Source: Pythium myriotylum (taxonomy: Eukaryota > Oomycota > Peronosporomycetes > Pythiales > Pythiaceae). From it: a stretch of 64,000 bases of DNA. Position 1 is the first letter of the stretch, and each line of letters opens with the position of its first letter. The notes beneath the pieces are model-generated. The model saw nothing but the letters and a program-made list of their open reading frames with translations. It searched no databases and was not told where the DNA came from. The translations under genes were made by a program, and so were the position numbers. The stretch is from contig JALJCQ010000015.1 of NCBI GenBank assembly GCA_023091665.1, forward strand, positions 62,001 to 126,000, written 5' to 3'. Positions 41,701-50,985 of the stretch are shown in pieces.

Positions 41701-42986
41701 AAGAAGTCACCGTTGTAAGTCACGTAGATGTGGGGCTTTTCGTCAACGAGGTGCTCGAGAAAGCGGCGGATCAAGCCGGCTTCGTCGGGCTCGTTCATCA
41801 CGACGAACGGGCCGGGGTAATCGGCCTTGGGTGTGTACTCAAAGTCGTCAATATCCTGTGATACGAACTCGCGGTTCACGATGAGATACCCCTGGCGGTC
41901 GATCATGTACGAGACCATGTAGATCTGGTCGACCTGCGGATCCGGGAACTTGAGCGGGGCCTTGGTCGTCTCAATATCCCACGCGCACACCACGGGCTCG
42001 GCCTTGTCGACGAGGTCGTGCTGGCGCACGACGTCTGCAGGCGTGTACGGAGCTGTCGCGTCGTAGCGTACGTGGTACCACGCACCAACACGGATGTCCA
42101 GGTCGATGGCGACGCGCATCGCGTATGGCACGTCGTATTCTCGCAGTCCGATGAGCGCCGACTCGCTCTCGTCCCCGCCATTCGCGCCTGAACCAAGTCC
42201 AATCGCGGCGCCGCCTCCGCCGAGCTCTTCTTCGAGTAGCGCCGCCTCGCTCTTCTGGTGGCTGCTGCCAGCGGCCACGCCGCCTTGCATCTCGTAGGCC
42301 TGGCGCGCCCGCTGCTGGGCTTGGTTCTGCTCGACGATGGGCGCGAGGGCCTGCTTGGCGTTCACGAGGTCGCTCACGGTGAAGAAGCTGAGCTTGATGT
42401 AGACGGCCTTTTTGCCGCTCAAGTGGTTGGGCATGTCGAGGTCTTCGCGCAGCACGCGCTCGGCCTTGGCGATCATGCCTTCGAAGCGCCGCGTGCAGAA
42501 GGCGATGGCCTCTTGCGAGCGGTTCTCTTCGGCCTTGACGTAAAAGTACGGCTGGTGGATCACGCGCGTCTTGAAGGCCTTGCCGTCCTGCTCGAGAAAG
42601 TAGAGCTCGACCGCGCTCACTTCGAACTTGCCTTCGGCCACGTCGGGCAGCGTGCACGCGCGCATGTTGAGCAGCCAGCCGAGCCGCGGCGCGGGCGCGC
42701 CACCGCCGCCGCCGCCGTCGCTCTCGTTGCTGCTCTCGAGGAGCTGCTGCGCCTCTTGCTCGAGCACGTGCTGCAGCAGCGGGAAGCCGAGCTTGTGGTC
42801 GAGCGCGTCGCCCTTGCGCAGCGCGTACTGCTTGGCCTCGGTCATGCCGCGGCCGCTGCGCGCGACGGCGGCGTTGGCGCGCGCGCCCTGCGAGTTGCGC
42901 GCCCACGCCGAGCCGCTTCCGCTTCCGCCGCTTCCCTTGGAGAGCGCGCGGCGGTAGGCGTTGCTCTTGTCGCCGCGGAGCGCCAT
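35790..42986 (-). CDS. POLE: DNA polymerase epsilon catalytic subunit
   Basis: 2398 aa in one exon, leading-strand replicase in the nucleus. A B-family N-terminal half carries the exonuclease motif DIETTKAPLKFPD near residue 336 and later YNGDFFDWPF. Polymerase motifs follow: YHLDVAAMYPNIILTN near 690, NSFYGYVMRRGARW near 909 and DTDG near 955. The second, inactive polymerase half follows, and two Cys-rich modules close the protein (CQSCNLCRSVDLC near 2257; CRKCSLP...CTC near 2340), as in Pol2/POLE that bind the B subunit. Length compares with ~2200-2290 in yeast and human. I chose MALRGDKSNAYRRA at 42986; the frame stays open 52 codons further to an ATG at 43142, but that part looks like 5' UTR. 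It lies 190 nt downstream of the KIF1-binding-protein gene on the same strand. Confidence 0.97.
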   Translation of the reverse strand: MALRGDKSNAYRRALSKGSGGSGSGSAWARNSQGARANAAVARSGRGMTEAKQYALRKGDALDHKLGFPLLQHVLEQEAQQLLESSNESDGGGGGGAPAPRLGWLLNMRACTLPDVAEGKFEVSAVELYFLEQDGKAFKTRVIHQPYFYVKAEENRSQEAIAFCTRRFEGMIAKAERVLREDLDMPNHLSGKKAVYIKLSFFTVSDLVNAKQALAPIVEQNQAQQRARQAYEMQGGVAAGSSHQKSEAALLEEELGGGGAAIGLGSGANGGDESESALIGLREYDVPYAMRVAIDLDIRVGAWYHVRYDATAPYTPADVVRQHDLVDKAEPVVCAWDIETTKAPLKFPDPQVDQIYMVSYMIDRQGYLIVNREFVSQDIDDFEYTPKADYPGPFVVMNEPDEAGLIRRFLEHLVDEKPHIYVTYNGDFFDWPFLDARCKIHGIDLARELGVELDQRSGEYRGRSSVHLDAFCWVKRDSYLPQGSQGLKAVTKYKLGYDPVEVDAEDMLPLARDDPHRMASYSVSDAVATFYLYDKYVHLFVFSLCTIIPLNSEDVLRKGSGTLCEALLMVEAFRNNIMCPNKSTSGPEQNEMFFHGHLVESETYIGGHVECLESGVFRADFAYDFNLVPRAFEQLQEHLDRDLRFAIEVEMELSMDDIANYDEVKREIFEKLQGLREKPHRREQPLIYHLDVAAMYPNIILTNRLQPCAIVNEADCAACIHNTECGNSALKQQKKTDEEIRTSSCQRTLDWVWRGDYYPASRAEYMAIKAQLEYENFPAGTSSGGDGASGPPEGKTQGLVPFRDLRPDRQRQVAKARLKNYCSSVYKKTKVTSEQKRSATVCMRENPFYVDTVRAFRDRRYEYKTLTKVWKGKQGQAEKNNDLLGKIEAGTKALVYDSLQLAHKCILNSFYGYVMRRGARWHSMEMAGIVTHTGSQIITNARKLVEQIGRPLELDTDGIWAILPASFPENFSFMLKDGKTKKRISYPCVMLNAQVQNEFNNPQYHELDPATGKYRVKKECSILFEVDGPYKAMVIPASTEEGRLLKKRYAVFNFDHSLAELKGFELKRRGELQLIKAFQGQVFECFLDGSSLEECYASVAQCANRWLDVIDTRASNMHDEELLALLTENKSMSGRLEDYDGQKSTSITTARRLSEFLGAEMIKDKGLTCKMIIASKPAGEKVTERAIPTAIFSAEEPLKRHFLKKWLKDPNLQDFDIRGILDWDYYRGRFASTVQKIISLPAAFQNVKNPVPRIELPDWMRKQVREKNAKHQQGSMNGFVVSKKKTDGDYVADLIDMEDLGGRSVTARAKVTKRKKRGLDGEETASTSPTSSGVESANDDDSMEDNAIDKDTPSVKLGEVEFKEWLKNRKTKWKAMLQRRKRQREELSRRLIGEGAASTKRMRMTNASSTGIGMENFVTMNTTSLLTQEAWQIVEIQPDTQAGLFTCWVVTGDSQLLHRITLKVPRIFYIDLNDGATNLEDFLPANVARRVLRIVPHASSKPQQVLEIMLSEQQYQQHQKELAQIVGDPLTIAGVYELQVAALMRAVCALGCVVRVKRQGGFNGEAGVTYELDDLQFQSTAQVPYMQLTSSMRNIAPSMVYTRRVLLYFSQQNRRAVLGLVILREDEDGVVHGEARVWYVDPFSTNKARRSEMEQLFAQLLQDAADAQIPSVTMQKCDFKELTVVKTATEAFHSASSALSRVASDKQVHQQTPTIVIAQSSITSAKRLREKIPGLHSFPLTMLPWNDEDSLFPALTWRQALSERMLTRWLEMGPYFQDVLECARYAHVPVGNFSGDHAITILDIMYSRMLSKNKHLWWHSSTSLPDLGGREEELLALQQQSVGGSLLQQDKKTTGDAVVCAKGSYIDICVELQLDGLAVNALLVAAQIDSIEGVSGGQQVSLDFDDGTSGAVKPGDEDGDRCEEAFRLLRAMVTNLFKDFLASRNKFADHLLQQFYRWLCSPQSLCYDPALHARVKQLMEKVFLQLLAEFRRLGAQIVFADFSKIVLCTKKDQLEQAQTYVSFIVQTVLGKELFQVLSLTPKTYMAHLFFLDAENYGGVLLKSLQNEEQEQEDEEQDDERNENESMEIISHWNIANYLPRGIDDYFLLLVGQFIRRRAEYLRRDRLKHHPADEEDDDQAQLAEEDQEKALSPLAKYSQRLVMNYFSDKLLRIVPEIQTYNLGPDSFPIHAGSHLLLESPSLELVKFVCAVFQLEPSVDAQVQKMKRTLLKLLQVSEFSELAVFRNPSLCFPVADVICQSCNLCRSVDLCRDPQLFKITNDGSKQGDEGNENENGESTNTWHCPRCFALYDKASLEARLVETIQAQSVQYQLQDLRCRKCSLPAEYKLREYCTCSGTYALPAGSRERIVETLRLLHRVAQQHDFAWLLETVERLEFGLV

Positions 42987-43175
42987 GGACACGGCCGAGA
43001 GCGAGAGACGAGATGCGTGGCGGGAAACCTTGTGAGCAGCTCCCGGTCTTTTTTCGCGGGAGCTGGACCTCTGTTGTGCGATATGACACAACGGAGGGAG
43101 GATAATACAAGAGAGAGGGGTCGAGGAACGTACTGTACCCATGTACGTATGCGGATAGAGAGGGGAGCTAGATTC

Positions 43176-45359
43176 CTACAAGGCGCGGCCGTTGAAGACG
43201 AGCTGGTTGATCTTCTCGGGCAGCAGCTCGAGCATCTCCTCGCAGATGTGGATCTCGGCCCTGAACGCGTCCTGGAGCCGAGCGGCGTTGGCCGCGTTCG
43301 ACGGCAGCTGCTCGTACTTTTTCGCGAGCGCCAGCACGGCCTCGTTGTACGCGATCGCTTTCTTCCAGAGCAGCACCGTCTTGTCGTGGTCCTGCGGCAC
43401 GACCACTTTGCTGCACGCGCGCGCGAGCGAAAAGAACCCGTGGAGCACGGCCTTGAGCTCGGCGGGCGTCGAGATCGACGGCGGCAGCGGGGTCGCGCGG
43501 CCGCCCACGATCATCTTGTCGGCGCCCGTGACGTGAGCTCGCGAGGCCGCGTCAGTGTCGTCCGCGGCGTAGAAGAGGAAGAGGTACTGCTGGTACCAGT
43601 TGATGGCCTTGAGGATGTAAGCCGTGGTCTTGGCGTCGCTCTCGCCGCGCTTCTTGAACTGCTTGAGGTCGAAGATCTCGGCCGCGACCTCGGCGCTCTC
43701 GTAGTAGAGCTCCTGCAGCTTGGCGCAGTACGCGCGTGGGTTCAACGCGTCGCCGAGCAGAGGCGTGAGCAAAGCGAGGCGGCGTAGTTGCATAGCGGTC
43801 TGTCGCTTGAGATCCGGCTCCCACGAGATCAGGCGACGGTAAAGCTGGCTGTGCAGCTGCAGCAGCTGGATGTGAGCGGTCACGAACCCGTCCAGAACGA
43901 ACACTTTGAGCGCAGCATCGCACGCGCTTGCGCCCATCTTGAACACATCGCGCGCGTGCTCGTATGTCTTGACGCTCTGGGGAGGGTAATACTTCATGTG
44001 CACAGCCGAGGCGTCGTTGGCCGGTACGTGGAGTCGCTGAAGCAGTTCCTGCAGCGACACACGGTGGGCGACCGAGTCCACGTACTCGATCTGGCGAGGT
44101 TCAGTCGCGACACCTTCTCGATGGAGCTGTGCGATCTGGAGCGTCTGTTGATGCAATCGTGCCCAGGCCAAGAGGATCTCGGCGCGGCGCTGGTCGCGCT
44201 CGTCCGTGGTAACGGCATCGTCGTCGCTCGCGTCGCCCTCCGCCTGAACGCGGAGGTGGTGGCCGAGCATAAACTCGCACGCGTCCAGGCAGACAGCGGC
44301 TTGCGCGCCATTCTCCGACTCGATGTAGTAGTCGACAAGCCGCAGCCCGTTCTTGATCCATTCGTGGACGCTCGTGCCCTGGACGCCGTCGCTCGAGGGT
44401 GACGTGTAGCTCAGCAACTGAAGCTCAAGCGTCGCAAGGCAGTAGAGCGCCGACTCGTCCGCTCGCTGCAGCGTGCCGTAGACTTGCGCGAGGTAGAAGT
44501 ACGCGTGGGTGCGAAGCGCCAGCAGCACATCGTCCTTGTCGGCCGGGTCACTCTCGGCCGGGTGCTGCTGCTCCAAGTACGAGCACAGCTCGGCACTGGC
44601 CTTGAAATAACAGAGCGCGCACAGCGGTAGCGAGCGGTTAAACCAGAGGATGCCCGTCTGGTTGAGCAGCTCGAGAACGTGCTCGGCGTACTTGGACGCC
44701 TCGGGCTGAATGCGAACCACCGGCAGGTCTACACGGACACACCGATCAGTCATATACTGTCGCCTCGTTGCACTACGATGTGAGGAGCCATTTCTCACTC
44801 GCGAGAAGTTTCTGGAGCTCGGCTTTCGACGGCGGCGGCGTGGAGGAGGCCGCGACGGGCGACGGCGTCGATCTCGTCGCGTACGCGAGCAGGTCCGGGC
44901 AGAGGATCTGCGCGGCCTTCTCCAGCGCTGGCTGGGCGTCTGCAGCACACGCACACGCTGTGGTCAGCACTCGTCTGCGCCGAGATCCTCGCGATGCGTC
45001 GGCTCACTGTGAGGCTCTTCGACGTGGAGGTACGTGGCGCCGAGCTTGGCGTTCGCGACCGCGCTTTCCTGCGCGCAATCGGACGAGTGAGAGACCCGCA
45101 ATGTGACAGAGAGAGGCGCGCACGCGTGGAGAGCGTACGAGCGGCGGCAGCGGCGTCGTGAGCCACTTGGTGAGCGTCTCGATGATCCGGTAGTGGGACG
45201 CGAACGGCGTCGCCTCGGGATTGGCGGCCTGTCCGAGCGAAGCAGACGACGAGCGACACCGCGTTAGAACCGCGAGAGCAAGCGCAGGCGCGTGGGCGCG
45301 CGACTGACCGCGCCGAGCTCGTCCACGTCGCGCAGCAGCGCGTCAAAGTTGCCGCTCAT
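43176..45359 (-). CDS. KIFBP: KIF1-binding protein (KBP) homologue, five exons
   Basis: My model has exons 45359-45309, 45228-45139, 45068-45008, 44939-44799 and 44728-43176. The introns are 80, 70, 68 and 70 nt, all GT-AG and phase-consistent, giving 631 aa from MSGNFDALL. The body matches KBP (PF12309): a TPR-like N-terminal part, then FYLAQVYGTLQRADESALYC, HEWIKNGLRLVDYYIE, ARDVFKMGASACDAAL and the C-terminal EIHICEEMLELLPEKINQ. KBP binds and inhibits kinesin-3/kinesin-12 motor domains, so a role in microtubule transport, perhaps flagellar, is inferred. The first exons are the less certain part; an unspliced reading from 44954 would put an Arg-rich nonsense stretch at the N-terminus. Confidence 0.9.
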
Positions 45360-46121
45360 CTCGATGATGGAGAGATGATCCCCTCGGATGTGAGTCGGCG
45401 CCCATTGTGTGGGTTTGGATTTGCGAATTGAACACACAGTTACCAATAAATTACAGAAAAAGACACAATATATATTGCGATCAGAGACCGCATTCCCGCA
45501 ACAGATTCGTTCTCGAATGACGACATCTCCATCACGCTTAAGGCGTGCAATGGACGTCACATCGGCTGGTTGTCAGGGCTTAAGCGTGTCGAAGCACATG
45601 GACGCGGGAGAATCGGATTACTAGAGCTTTGTATCAAAAGCACAATGTAAAACTAACTCAGTGCATGACACGATCGGAGCTCCTCGTGAGCGTGAGCTAC
45701 AAGACCAGGATACGATGTGCTGGTAACTATTTTCAACCCCACAGTATGTAGCGTGGCTCGTGGAACAGTATGGAGCGTGGCGGATGAAACGATAGTAAGT
45801 TTACGGCCCTACTACTGAATGCCCCGATCGCAAGAAGGCTTAAAAAAAAAAAAGCTCGGCGCGATATATATATTTACTTGCGCTGGGGAGTGCCGACGAT
45901 GTGTTGCCACGTTCCATTTCTCAAAAATAAGCGTTTCCGGACAAGAAGTCGAGCCTCACAGAGCGAGCGAAACTGCTGGTGGAGGGAGACCTTTCTTCTC
46001 GATGCGTCCAACTGTCTTCGTCGCTGCGCGGAGCGTTTTCCAAGCACAGGTTCCAATAAGCGTCCATTTCTTCTTCACGAGACAAAATTGTTCCCTTCTC
46101 TTTGCCGTCGACGGCCGCGCG
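45360..46121. other. Intergenic, upstream of the KBP gene
   Basis: It holds the 5' flank of the minus-strand KBP gene and the 3' flank of the minus-strand zinc-binding-protein gene. A 14-nt A run and ATATATAT lie near 45842-45873. No further gene is seen. Confidence 0.5.
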
Positions 46122-46667
46122 CTACGGCGCCGCGGCGTCGTGGCTCGACGGGTAGTACAAGTGGGACGGCGAGAGCAACCGTCTCGGTGTCTGCTGCTCA
46201 TGGTGGTCCTGCGACTGGGCGAGTGCGCCTTCGTGCCGGTGTTTCTCCAGATACGACTGGAGCGACGGCAGCTTGAACCGCGCGTCGTGGCGGAAGACGA
46301 CGGGCTGCTCGGCCACGTGGCGCTTCTTCTTGAACGCCTCGGGGATCTGCAGCTTGGGCAGCTCGGGCACGGCGAACGCGCGCACGGGCGGCTCGGTCGC
46401 TGCCTGCGGCGGCGGTGGAGACGAGCCGCGCTCGAGTTGCGAGGGCGGCGGCGGCGTGGCGACCACGACGCCGAGCGAGACGGTCGTGGCCACGGCCGCG
46501 TCGGTGACCTTGACGCCGCGCTTGCGCGAGCGCCAGCGGATCTGCGCCTCCTTGGCCTTGTTCCGGTGGAGCGTGCAGAAGCGGTGCAGCCCGCCGTCGT
46601 TCTTGGCGGAGCGCGGGTTGTGGCAGGGCTTGTTGGTGTAGAGGCAGCGGAGCTCGTCCTTGGTCAT
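46122..46667 (-). CDS. Small Cys/His protein, possible zinc-binding regulator
   Basis: 181 aa from ATG 46667. The first ~45 residues contain C8-x6-C15-x15-C31-x2-H34 in RCLYTNKPCHNPRS...LHRFCTLHRNKA, a compact motif I associate with small oomycete proteins of the type CxxxxCxNPRxxKxxGxLHxFCxxHR, probably metal-binding. The rest is low complexity with Pro, Ala, Gln and His and a short helical stretch (PELPKLQIPEAFKKKRHV). Nuclear or DNA-binding function is only a guess. Its start faces the PAN/Apple gene, so the 868-bp gap between them may hold a bidirectional promoter region. Confidence 0.7.
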   Translation of the reverse strand: MTKDELRCLYTNKPCHNPRSAKNDGGLHRFCTLHRNKAKEAQIRWRSRKRGVKVTDAAVATTVSLGVVVATPPPPSQLERGSSPPPPQAATEPPVRAFAVPELPKLQIPEAFKKKRHVAEQPVVFRHDARFKLPSLQSYLEKHRHEGALAQSQDHHEQQTPRRLLSPSHLYYPSSHDAAAP

Positions 46668-47535
46668 GCTGGCATCGAGGACTGGCCGAGGAGCTACAGG
46701 ACAAACAAGGGACGGAATATATCTCGGGAGAGGGGGGATATTATCTGCCCCGACGACGGAAAGAAAACCGGCTCGAGCTCCCGACCACCGATTTTATATC
46801 GGCAATGATTGGCGGAAAATGCAGTTTGTGACCATTCCAGGCGGGATCCGCCCGGTTTATGTCCATTCGCTCTCTTCACGCACTCTCCACGTCAGCCATC
46901 GTTCGCCATTTCGTGCACAACCGTGAGACTAATCCAAGTTCTTTGTACTCCGATTTCGCCGCGCGAGCGGTGGGTACTAGCTCCCATTTTGTCAATTGCT
47001 GGATTTATTTCTTCCAGATCTCGTTTTCTTTGCAACGTGACAACACCGCTCTGAGTCAAGGGATTTTCTTGGCCACTCTGTCTGTGGACCATGCAGCCCT
47101 GAGGAGTCCCAGCCTCCATCCACCACCAATGCGGTCTGCTTTGCTTTGCTCGTGATGTGGCGATTCAACACTCGCATAGCTGAGAAAAAATGGTTTGTTA
47201 TCTACACCCAGAATCTATGAAGCACAGAGACAGGCGGTCCAACTAATTCGGAGACCAAGAGCTGGAAGTAGTAGTGGTTGCACGTTTGACAAGTTGGAAT
47301 GCGTCCTGGGCAATCGGCTGCAAGTCCCGGCGAAGGTGATATGTTTGGTGTCTCGTGTGATATGCCACGTGGCGTATTCGAAGTTTCGAAGAGAGGCCTC
47401 GGTGGGGCATGTGATATGACTCGTGTTGGATTGATTACATCGTAGACGGATGAAGATGCCATGGCCCTCGGATGTGTGGCTCGGTGGTGGTTGGACATTG
47501 TGCAATTTCTCCAGCAAACTGCCTACAGTAGCTCC
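46668..47535. promoter_or_regulatory. Divergent promoter region
   Basis: It lies between the start codons of the minus-strand zinc-binding protein and the plus-strand PAN protein. ATTGG (inverted CCAAT) occurs at about 46810 beside an AT-rich TTTTATATCG. No defined transcription start can be read. Confidence 0.35.
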
Positions 47536-48114
47536 ATGAAGACCTCGTCGTGCCTCGTCGCCAGTGCTTTGCTCTGTGTCGCCAGTGCCCAGGATTCTCA
47601 GACCGCGAACGCGACGCGATCTCTTGCTGCTCGCTTGGTGTGCTCGACCTCGTACCCGTCGGTCGATTTCCGAAGCTACGACATCGGCCCTGTGAATGCA
47701 AACGCGCCGCAACTCTGTGTCGCCGCGTGTGCTAACAACGCCAAGTGCAAGGCATGGACGTGGACAAGTTACAACGGTGGAACGTGCTGGCTCAAGTCCA
47801 ACATTGGCCTTGTCTTTGCTCTTCCGGGAGCGACGAGCGGCGTGGTCACTGCGCCGTCAGGCGCACAATATAACGTCGAAGAGATACGGCTTTACGACAG
47901 CGACATCGTGGGCGTCGACATCGGAAACGTACGCAAACCCGGAGACCCGGACTGTTGGGTCGAGTGCGGCATGGCTACGCAGTGCGAAGCGTGGACCTGG
48001 AGCAACTATAACGGCGGCACGTGCTGGCTCAAGGCCAGCAATATCCAGGACGTGAAAAACGCCCCCGAAATGTCCTCGGGTTTCGCCGTGCGCCCGAGGC
48101 TTGTGAGCGTGTAG
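47536..48114 (+). CDS. Secreted PAN/Apple-domain protein
   Basis: 192 aa. Start ATG 47536 gives a clear signal peptide (MKTSSCLVASALLCVASAQ, then DSQ); the frame is open 25 codons upstream but that would bury the signal. Two PAN_4-like modules follow, each with C-x3-C-x5-C-x-AWTW-x2-YNGGTCWLK (near 80-105 and 140-170). This arrangement resembles CBEL-type oomycete wall proteins without the cellulose-binding module. PAN modules bind carbohydrate or protein, so a role in adhesion or wall binding outside the cell is likely. Confidence 0.9.
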   Translation: MKTSSCLVASALLCVASAQDSQTANATRSLAARLVCSTSYPSVDFRSYDIGPVNANAPQLCVAACANNAKCKAWTWTSYNGGTCWLKSNIGLVFALPGATSGVVTAPSGAQYNVEEIRLYDSDIVGVDIGNVRKPGDPDCWVECGMATQCEAWTWSNYNGGTCWLKASNIQDVKNAPEMSSGFAVRPRLVSV

Positions 48115-48214
48115 TAATGGTAGGAACGAGACAGAAACGGAGGAATCAAACGTCTAGTACCATATTGTTGGGATCCCCACGTTCGAGCTTGTGATCTTTG
48201 TCAGGTCTGCGGTC

Positions 48215-49483
48215 CTAGGCTTTCTTTGGTGCGCTTTTGTCCCCATTCGCGACCTTGACTTCCACGCTGGTGCCGAAGAAAGCATTCGCCAGAAAGCGTA
48301 CCGCCTTCCCAAGCCCCGAGACTGATTCGATCTCGTCCAATTTCGAATCGTAAACGGCGTGAATCTCCGTGAAAGCTGTCCTTCGCGTAGGGGCGCCAAT
48401 TGGACTCATTTCCTTCTTCGGCGCGTCCACAGGGAGGGCAGGACGCAGCGAGACAGACTTACCTTCAATCGTTTTTGGTGCCTCTCCGACGTATCGCACT
48501 GTTGTAGAACTCCAGCCAGACACCTTGAGCCGTTCAGCAACCTGGACGGTCACATCGCTCTCGCCAAGCGCATCCACAGAGACCTCTTCGCACTGAATAT
48601 CCCTAGCGACGACTGATCCCGAGCCGGTCACTGAGTTTCGGTGGACCCGGCACTGGCCGTGTCCTTCGTACTTGACCTTCCCACTACCAGCAATCGAGTT
48701 CTTGATCTTGTCAGCTGCAATTCCCTCTCGTGTTGCAACGCCAATCTTGCCTGCTCCAGCGATCGACGTCTTGACAAAGCTCGAATCAATTTGGCCGACG
48801 AAAAGACCAATTTCTCCGGCGCCGGCAACTTCCAGTAGCAATTGCTCGCGATTCTTGATTCTGCCCGGGCTAACAAACTGCAGCTTACCAGCTCCGAGCG
48901 TCGACAACTGCAGGCGCTTGAGGTTGATGTCGTTCCGCGCGCTGGTCACGAACACGTTGCCCGTGCCTTCAGTCGCGACGTGAACACTTGCATGCTCACA
49001 GTCTGAGAGCAGCACACCGTCCTCGACCACGACAACAGCGCCGCCTCGCGCACGTAGCTCGTTCACGTGCGCTTCCTTGGCGACGCGGAGCGATGCGAGC
49101 AGGTGGCCGCGCACGTTGGCGCACTCCTTCGACTTGAAGCGGAGCTCGACGCCGTTCGGCGGCAGCTGGACGACCTCGACGCACTCGACGATCTCGCGCG
49201 AGTCGCCCGAGACCCGCACGGCACCGATCGCGTCGCTGTCCGCGAGCTCCGTGTCGAGACTCACGTACGTGAGTCCGGGCGCGTTGATGCGCACACGGTT
49301 CAGTGCGAATGCACTGCCCTCAAGTCGCCACCGCTTTTCGAATCGCTCGTTCTCGGCGATCGCTGCGTCGGCGTCAACTGGACCCGCTGGGGTTTCGTGG
49401 ATGGCAAACGCGAACGGCAGCGCCGCTGAGAGGAAGAGCGCGCGGTGTGTGGCGGGCGCGAACAGCGAGCGAGGGATCCGCAT
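48215..49483 (-). CDS. Secreted head-GIN (DUF2807-like) repeat protein
   Basis: 422 aa from ATG 49483, chosen because it gives a signal peptide (MRIPRSLFAPATHRALFLSA...FAFA). Residues ~190-310 hold repeated beta-type motifs with G-A/S-G pairs: LGAGKLQFVS, VAGAGEIGLFVG, IAGAGKIGVA, IAGSGKVKYEG and VTGSGSVVA. This spacing is that of the DUF2807 putative auto-transporter adhesin head-GIN fold, a stacked beta structure better known in bacteria. It is probably secreted or surface-bound; the function is unknown. It converges on the PAN gene, leaving ~100 bp between stops. Confidence 0.75.
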   Translation of the reverse strand: MRIPRSLFAPATHRALFLSAALPFAFAIHETPAGPVDADAAIAENERFEKRWRLEGSAFALNRVRINAPGLTYVSLDTELADSDAIGAVRVSGDSREIVECVEVVQLPPNGVELRFKSKECANVRGHLLASLRVAKEAHVNELRARGGAVVVVEDGVLLSDCEHASVHVATEGTGNVFVTSARNDINLKRLQLSTLGAGKLQFVSPGRIKNREQLLLEVAGAGEIGLFVGQIDSSFVKTSIAGAGKIGVATREGIAADKIKNSIAGSGKVKYEGHGQCRVHRNSVTGSGSVVARDIQCEEVSVDALGESDVTVQVAERLKVSGWSSTTVRYVGEAPKTIEGKSVSLRPALPVDAPKKEMSPIGAPTRRTAFTEIHAVYDSKLDEIESVSGLGKAVRFLANAFFGTSVEVKVANGDKSAPKKA

Positions 49484-50355
49484 CGCAGGGGGTGGAAATG
49501 AGTCAAGTGAGCTCGTGAGGAGCTCACTTGGTGAGACCATCATTCCGAAAATAGAATGCTTGTACTGATTGTTCGAATATCTCAAAGATGATACACCATG
49601 AATTGTCGTAAATGTAGATTCGAGAAGGCAATCAGCCGTGAGATCGTGCTACGTGGAATGCGTCGCGCATGAAGCGTTCGAGCAGTCCCGTGCACGGTTT
49701 GATGCTTGACGCCATCGACGATTCTTATTCGCTATGTACACCCGGGGCCGAACTCGGTGAGGTAGACGCTGTCTCCGGTCGAGTGGATGGTGTTAACACC
49801 GGAGTATCCACTGGCCACTTATAAGCGAGTTCCGCCTCTGGGCGATCTACGTTTTTTAACGTAGATCACCCACTGACGAGCTCTTTAGAAAGAGCTCGTC
49901 GAGTTCCCAATGAGTTTTACATGTCCAGACGGTTGAGATAGCCACGTCGCTCATTGTCAGTCATTCAAATCCCCACCAACTCTACAAAGACGTCATTTAC
50001 AAAACGTTGATGGTGAACAAAGTCTCGCGCGTCTCATCCGCACGAGAGAGTCGCCCACCACCAAATCCACGCAAAACCTCTCCATGTCCGACCCAAGAAG
50101 ACTTCCCGCCACTCGTTCCCTGTGTTCCCCCGTTGATTCCCGCCATGCTGTGGACCACATCAAATCACTCCACTATCCTCGTCTCAACATCCAATTCGGG
50201 CATATCATCCCAAACCAACCCTAAACTAACGTGGTGCAAGTCCCAACGTAGCATCTCGTGTGGAGTTCCTCTCGATCTTGTCTGTGACGTTTCCATCCGA
50301 CCTCCAGCACCAGTTCTGGTTTCGCCCTCTCCCCACTCAAGCTCGCTCACGCATC
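49484..50355. other. Intergenic with three hairpins
   Basis: Divergent 5' flanks of the head-GIN and peroxiredoxin genes. Perfect inverted repeats are at 49504-49514/49520-49530 (11 bp), 49844-49853/49858-49867 (10 bp, TTTT loop) and 49875-49886/49889-49900 (12 bp, 2-nt loop). No other gene is seen. Confidence 0.6.
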
Positions 50356-50985
50356 ATGGTGCTCACGATCCGCCACGCCGCGCCCGAGTTCACGGCCGAC
50401 GCCGTCGTCGACGGCCAGTTCACCAAGCTCTCGCTCTCGCAGTTCCGCGGCAAGTGGGTCGTGCTCTTCTTCTACCCGCTCGACTTCACGTTCGTGTGCC
50501 CGACCGAGATCTGCGCCTTCTCGGACCGCGTCGAGGACTTCCAGAAGCTCAACACCGAGGTCATTGGCGCCTCCATCGACTCCAAGTTCTCGCATCTTGC
50601 GTGGATCAACACGCCGCGCAAGAAAGGCGGTCTCGGTGAGATGAAGATCCCGCTCATCGCCGACGTGACCAAGGAGGTCTCGACCAAGTACGAGGTGCTC
50701 GTCAGGGACGGCGACGACGCCGGCGTCGCGTTCCGCGGCCTGTTTATCATCGACCCCAAGGGCATTTTGCGCCAGATCACGATCAACGATCTGCCTATCG
50801 GCCGCAACGTCGACGAGGTGCTGCGCCTGATCGAGGCCTTCCAGTTCAACGAGGAGCACGGCGAGGTGTGCCCGGCCAACTGGAAGAAGGGCAACAAGGC
50901 GATGAAGGCCGACCCCAAGGGCTCGCTCGAGTTCTTCGAGACGGTCGACGAGCCGGCCAAGAAGAAGGCCAAGGTCGACGCCTAA
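50356..50985 (+). CDS. 2-Cys peroxiredoxin (thioredoxin peroxidase)
   Basis: 209 aa from ATG 50356 ([12 protein letters not shown]). It reduces peroxides with a peroxidatic Cys48 in [13 protein letters not shown] and a resolving Cys172 in HGEVCPANW, recharged by thioredoxin. The GGLG motif (91-94) of eukaryotic, overoxidation-sensitive Prx1-type enzymes is present, but the usual C-terminal Tyr-Phe pair reads Phe-Phe (193-194). The tail [10 protein letters not shown] looks like a nuclear targeting signal, unusual for a cytosolic Prx. No N-terminal transit peptide. A longer open frame upstream to 50260 is not needed. Confidence 0.96.
   Translation: MVLTIRHAAPEFTADAVVDGQFTKLSLSQFRGKWVVLFFYPLDFTFVCPTEICAFSDRVEDFQKLNTEVIGASIDSKFSHLAWINTPRKKGGLGEMKIPLIADVTKEVSTKYEVLVRDGDDAGVAFRGLFIIDPKGILRQITINDLPIGRNVDEVLRLIEAFQFNEEHGEVCPANWKKGNKAMKADPKGSLEFFETVDEPAKKKAKVDA

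Noticed and set aside
42987..43142. 52-residue N-terminal extension of DNA polymerase epsilon
   Set aside because: Composition is unlike the protein, the ATG at 42986 begins a family-like N-terminus, and the extension would nearly reach the upstream gene's stop.
44729..44954. Arg-rich unspliced N-terminus of the KBP gene
   Set aside because: A set of four short GT-AG introns gives a phase-consistent, KBP-like N-terminus instead.
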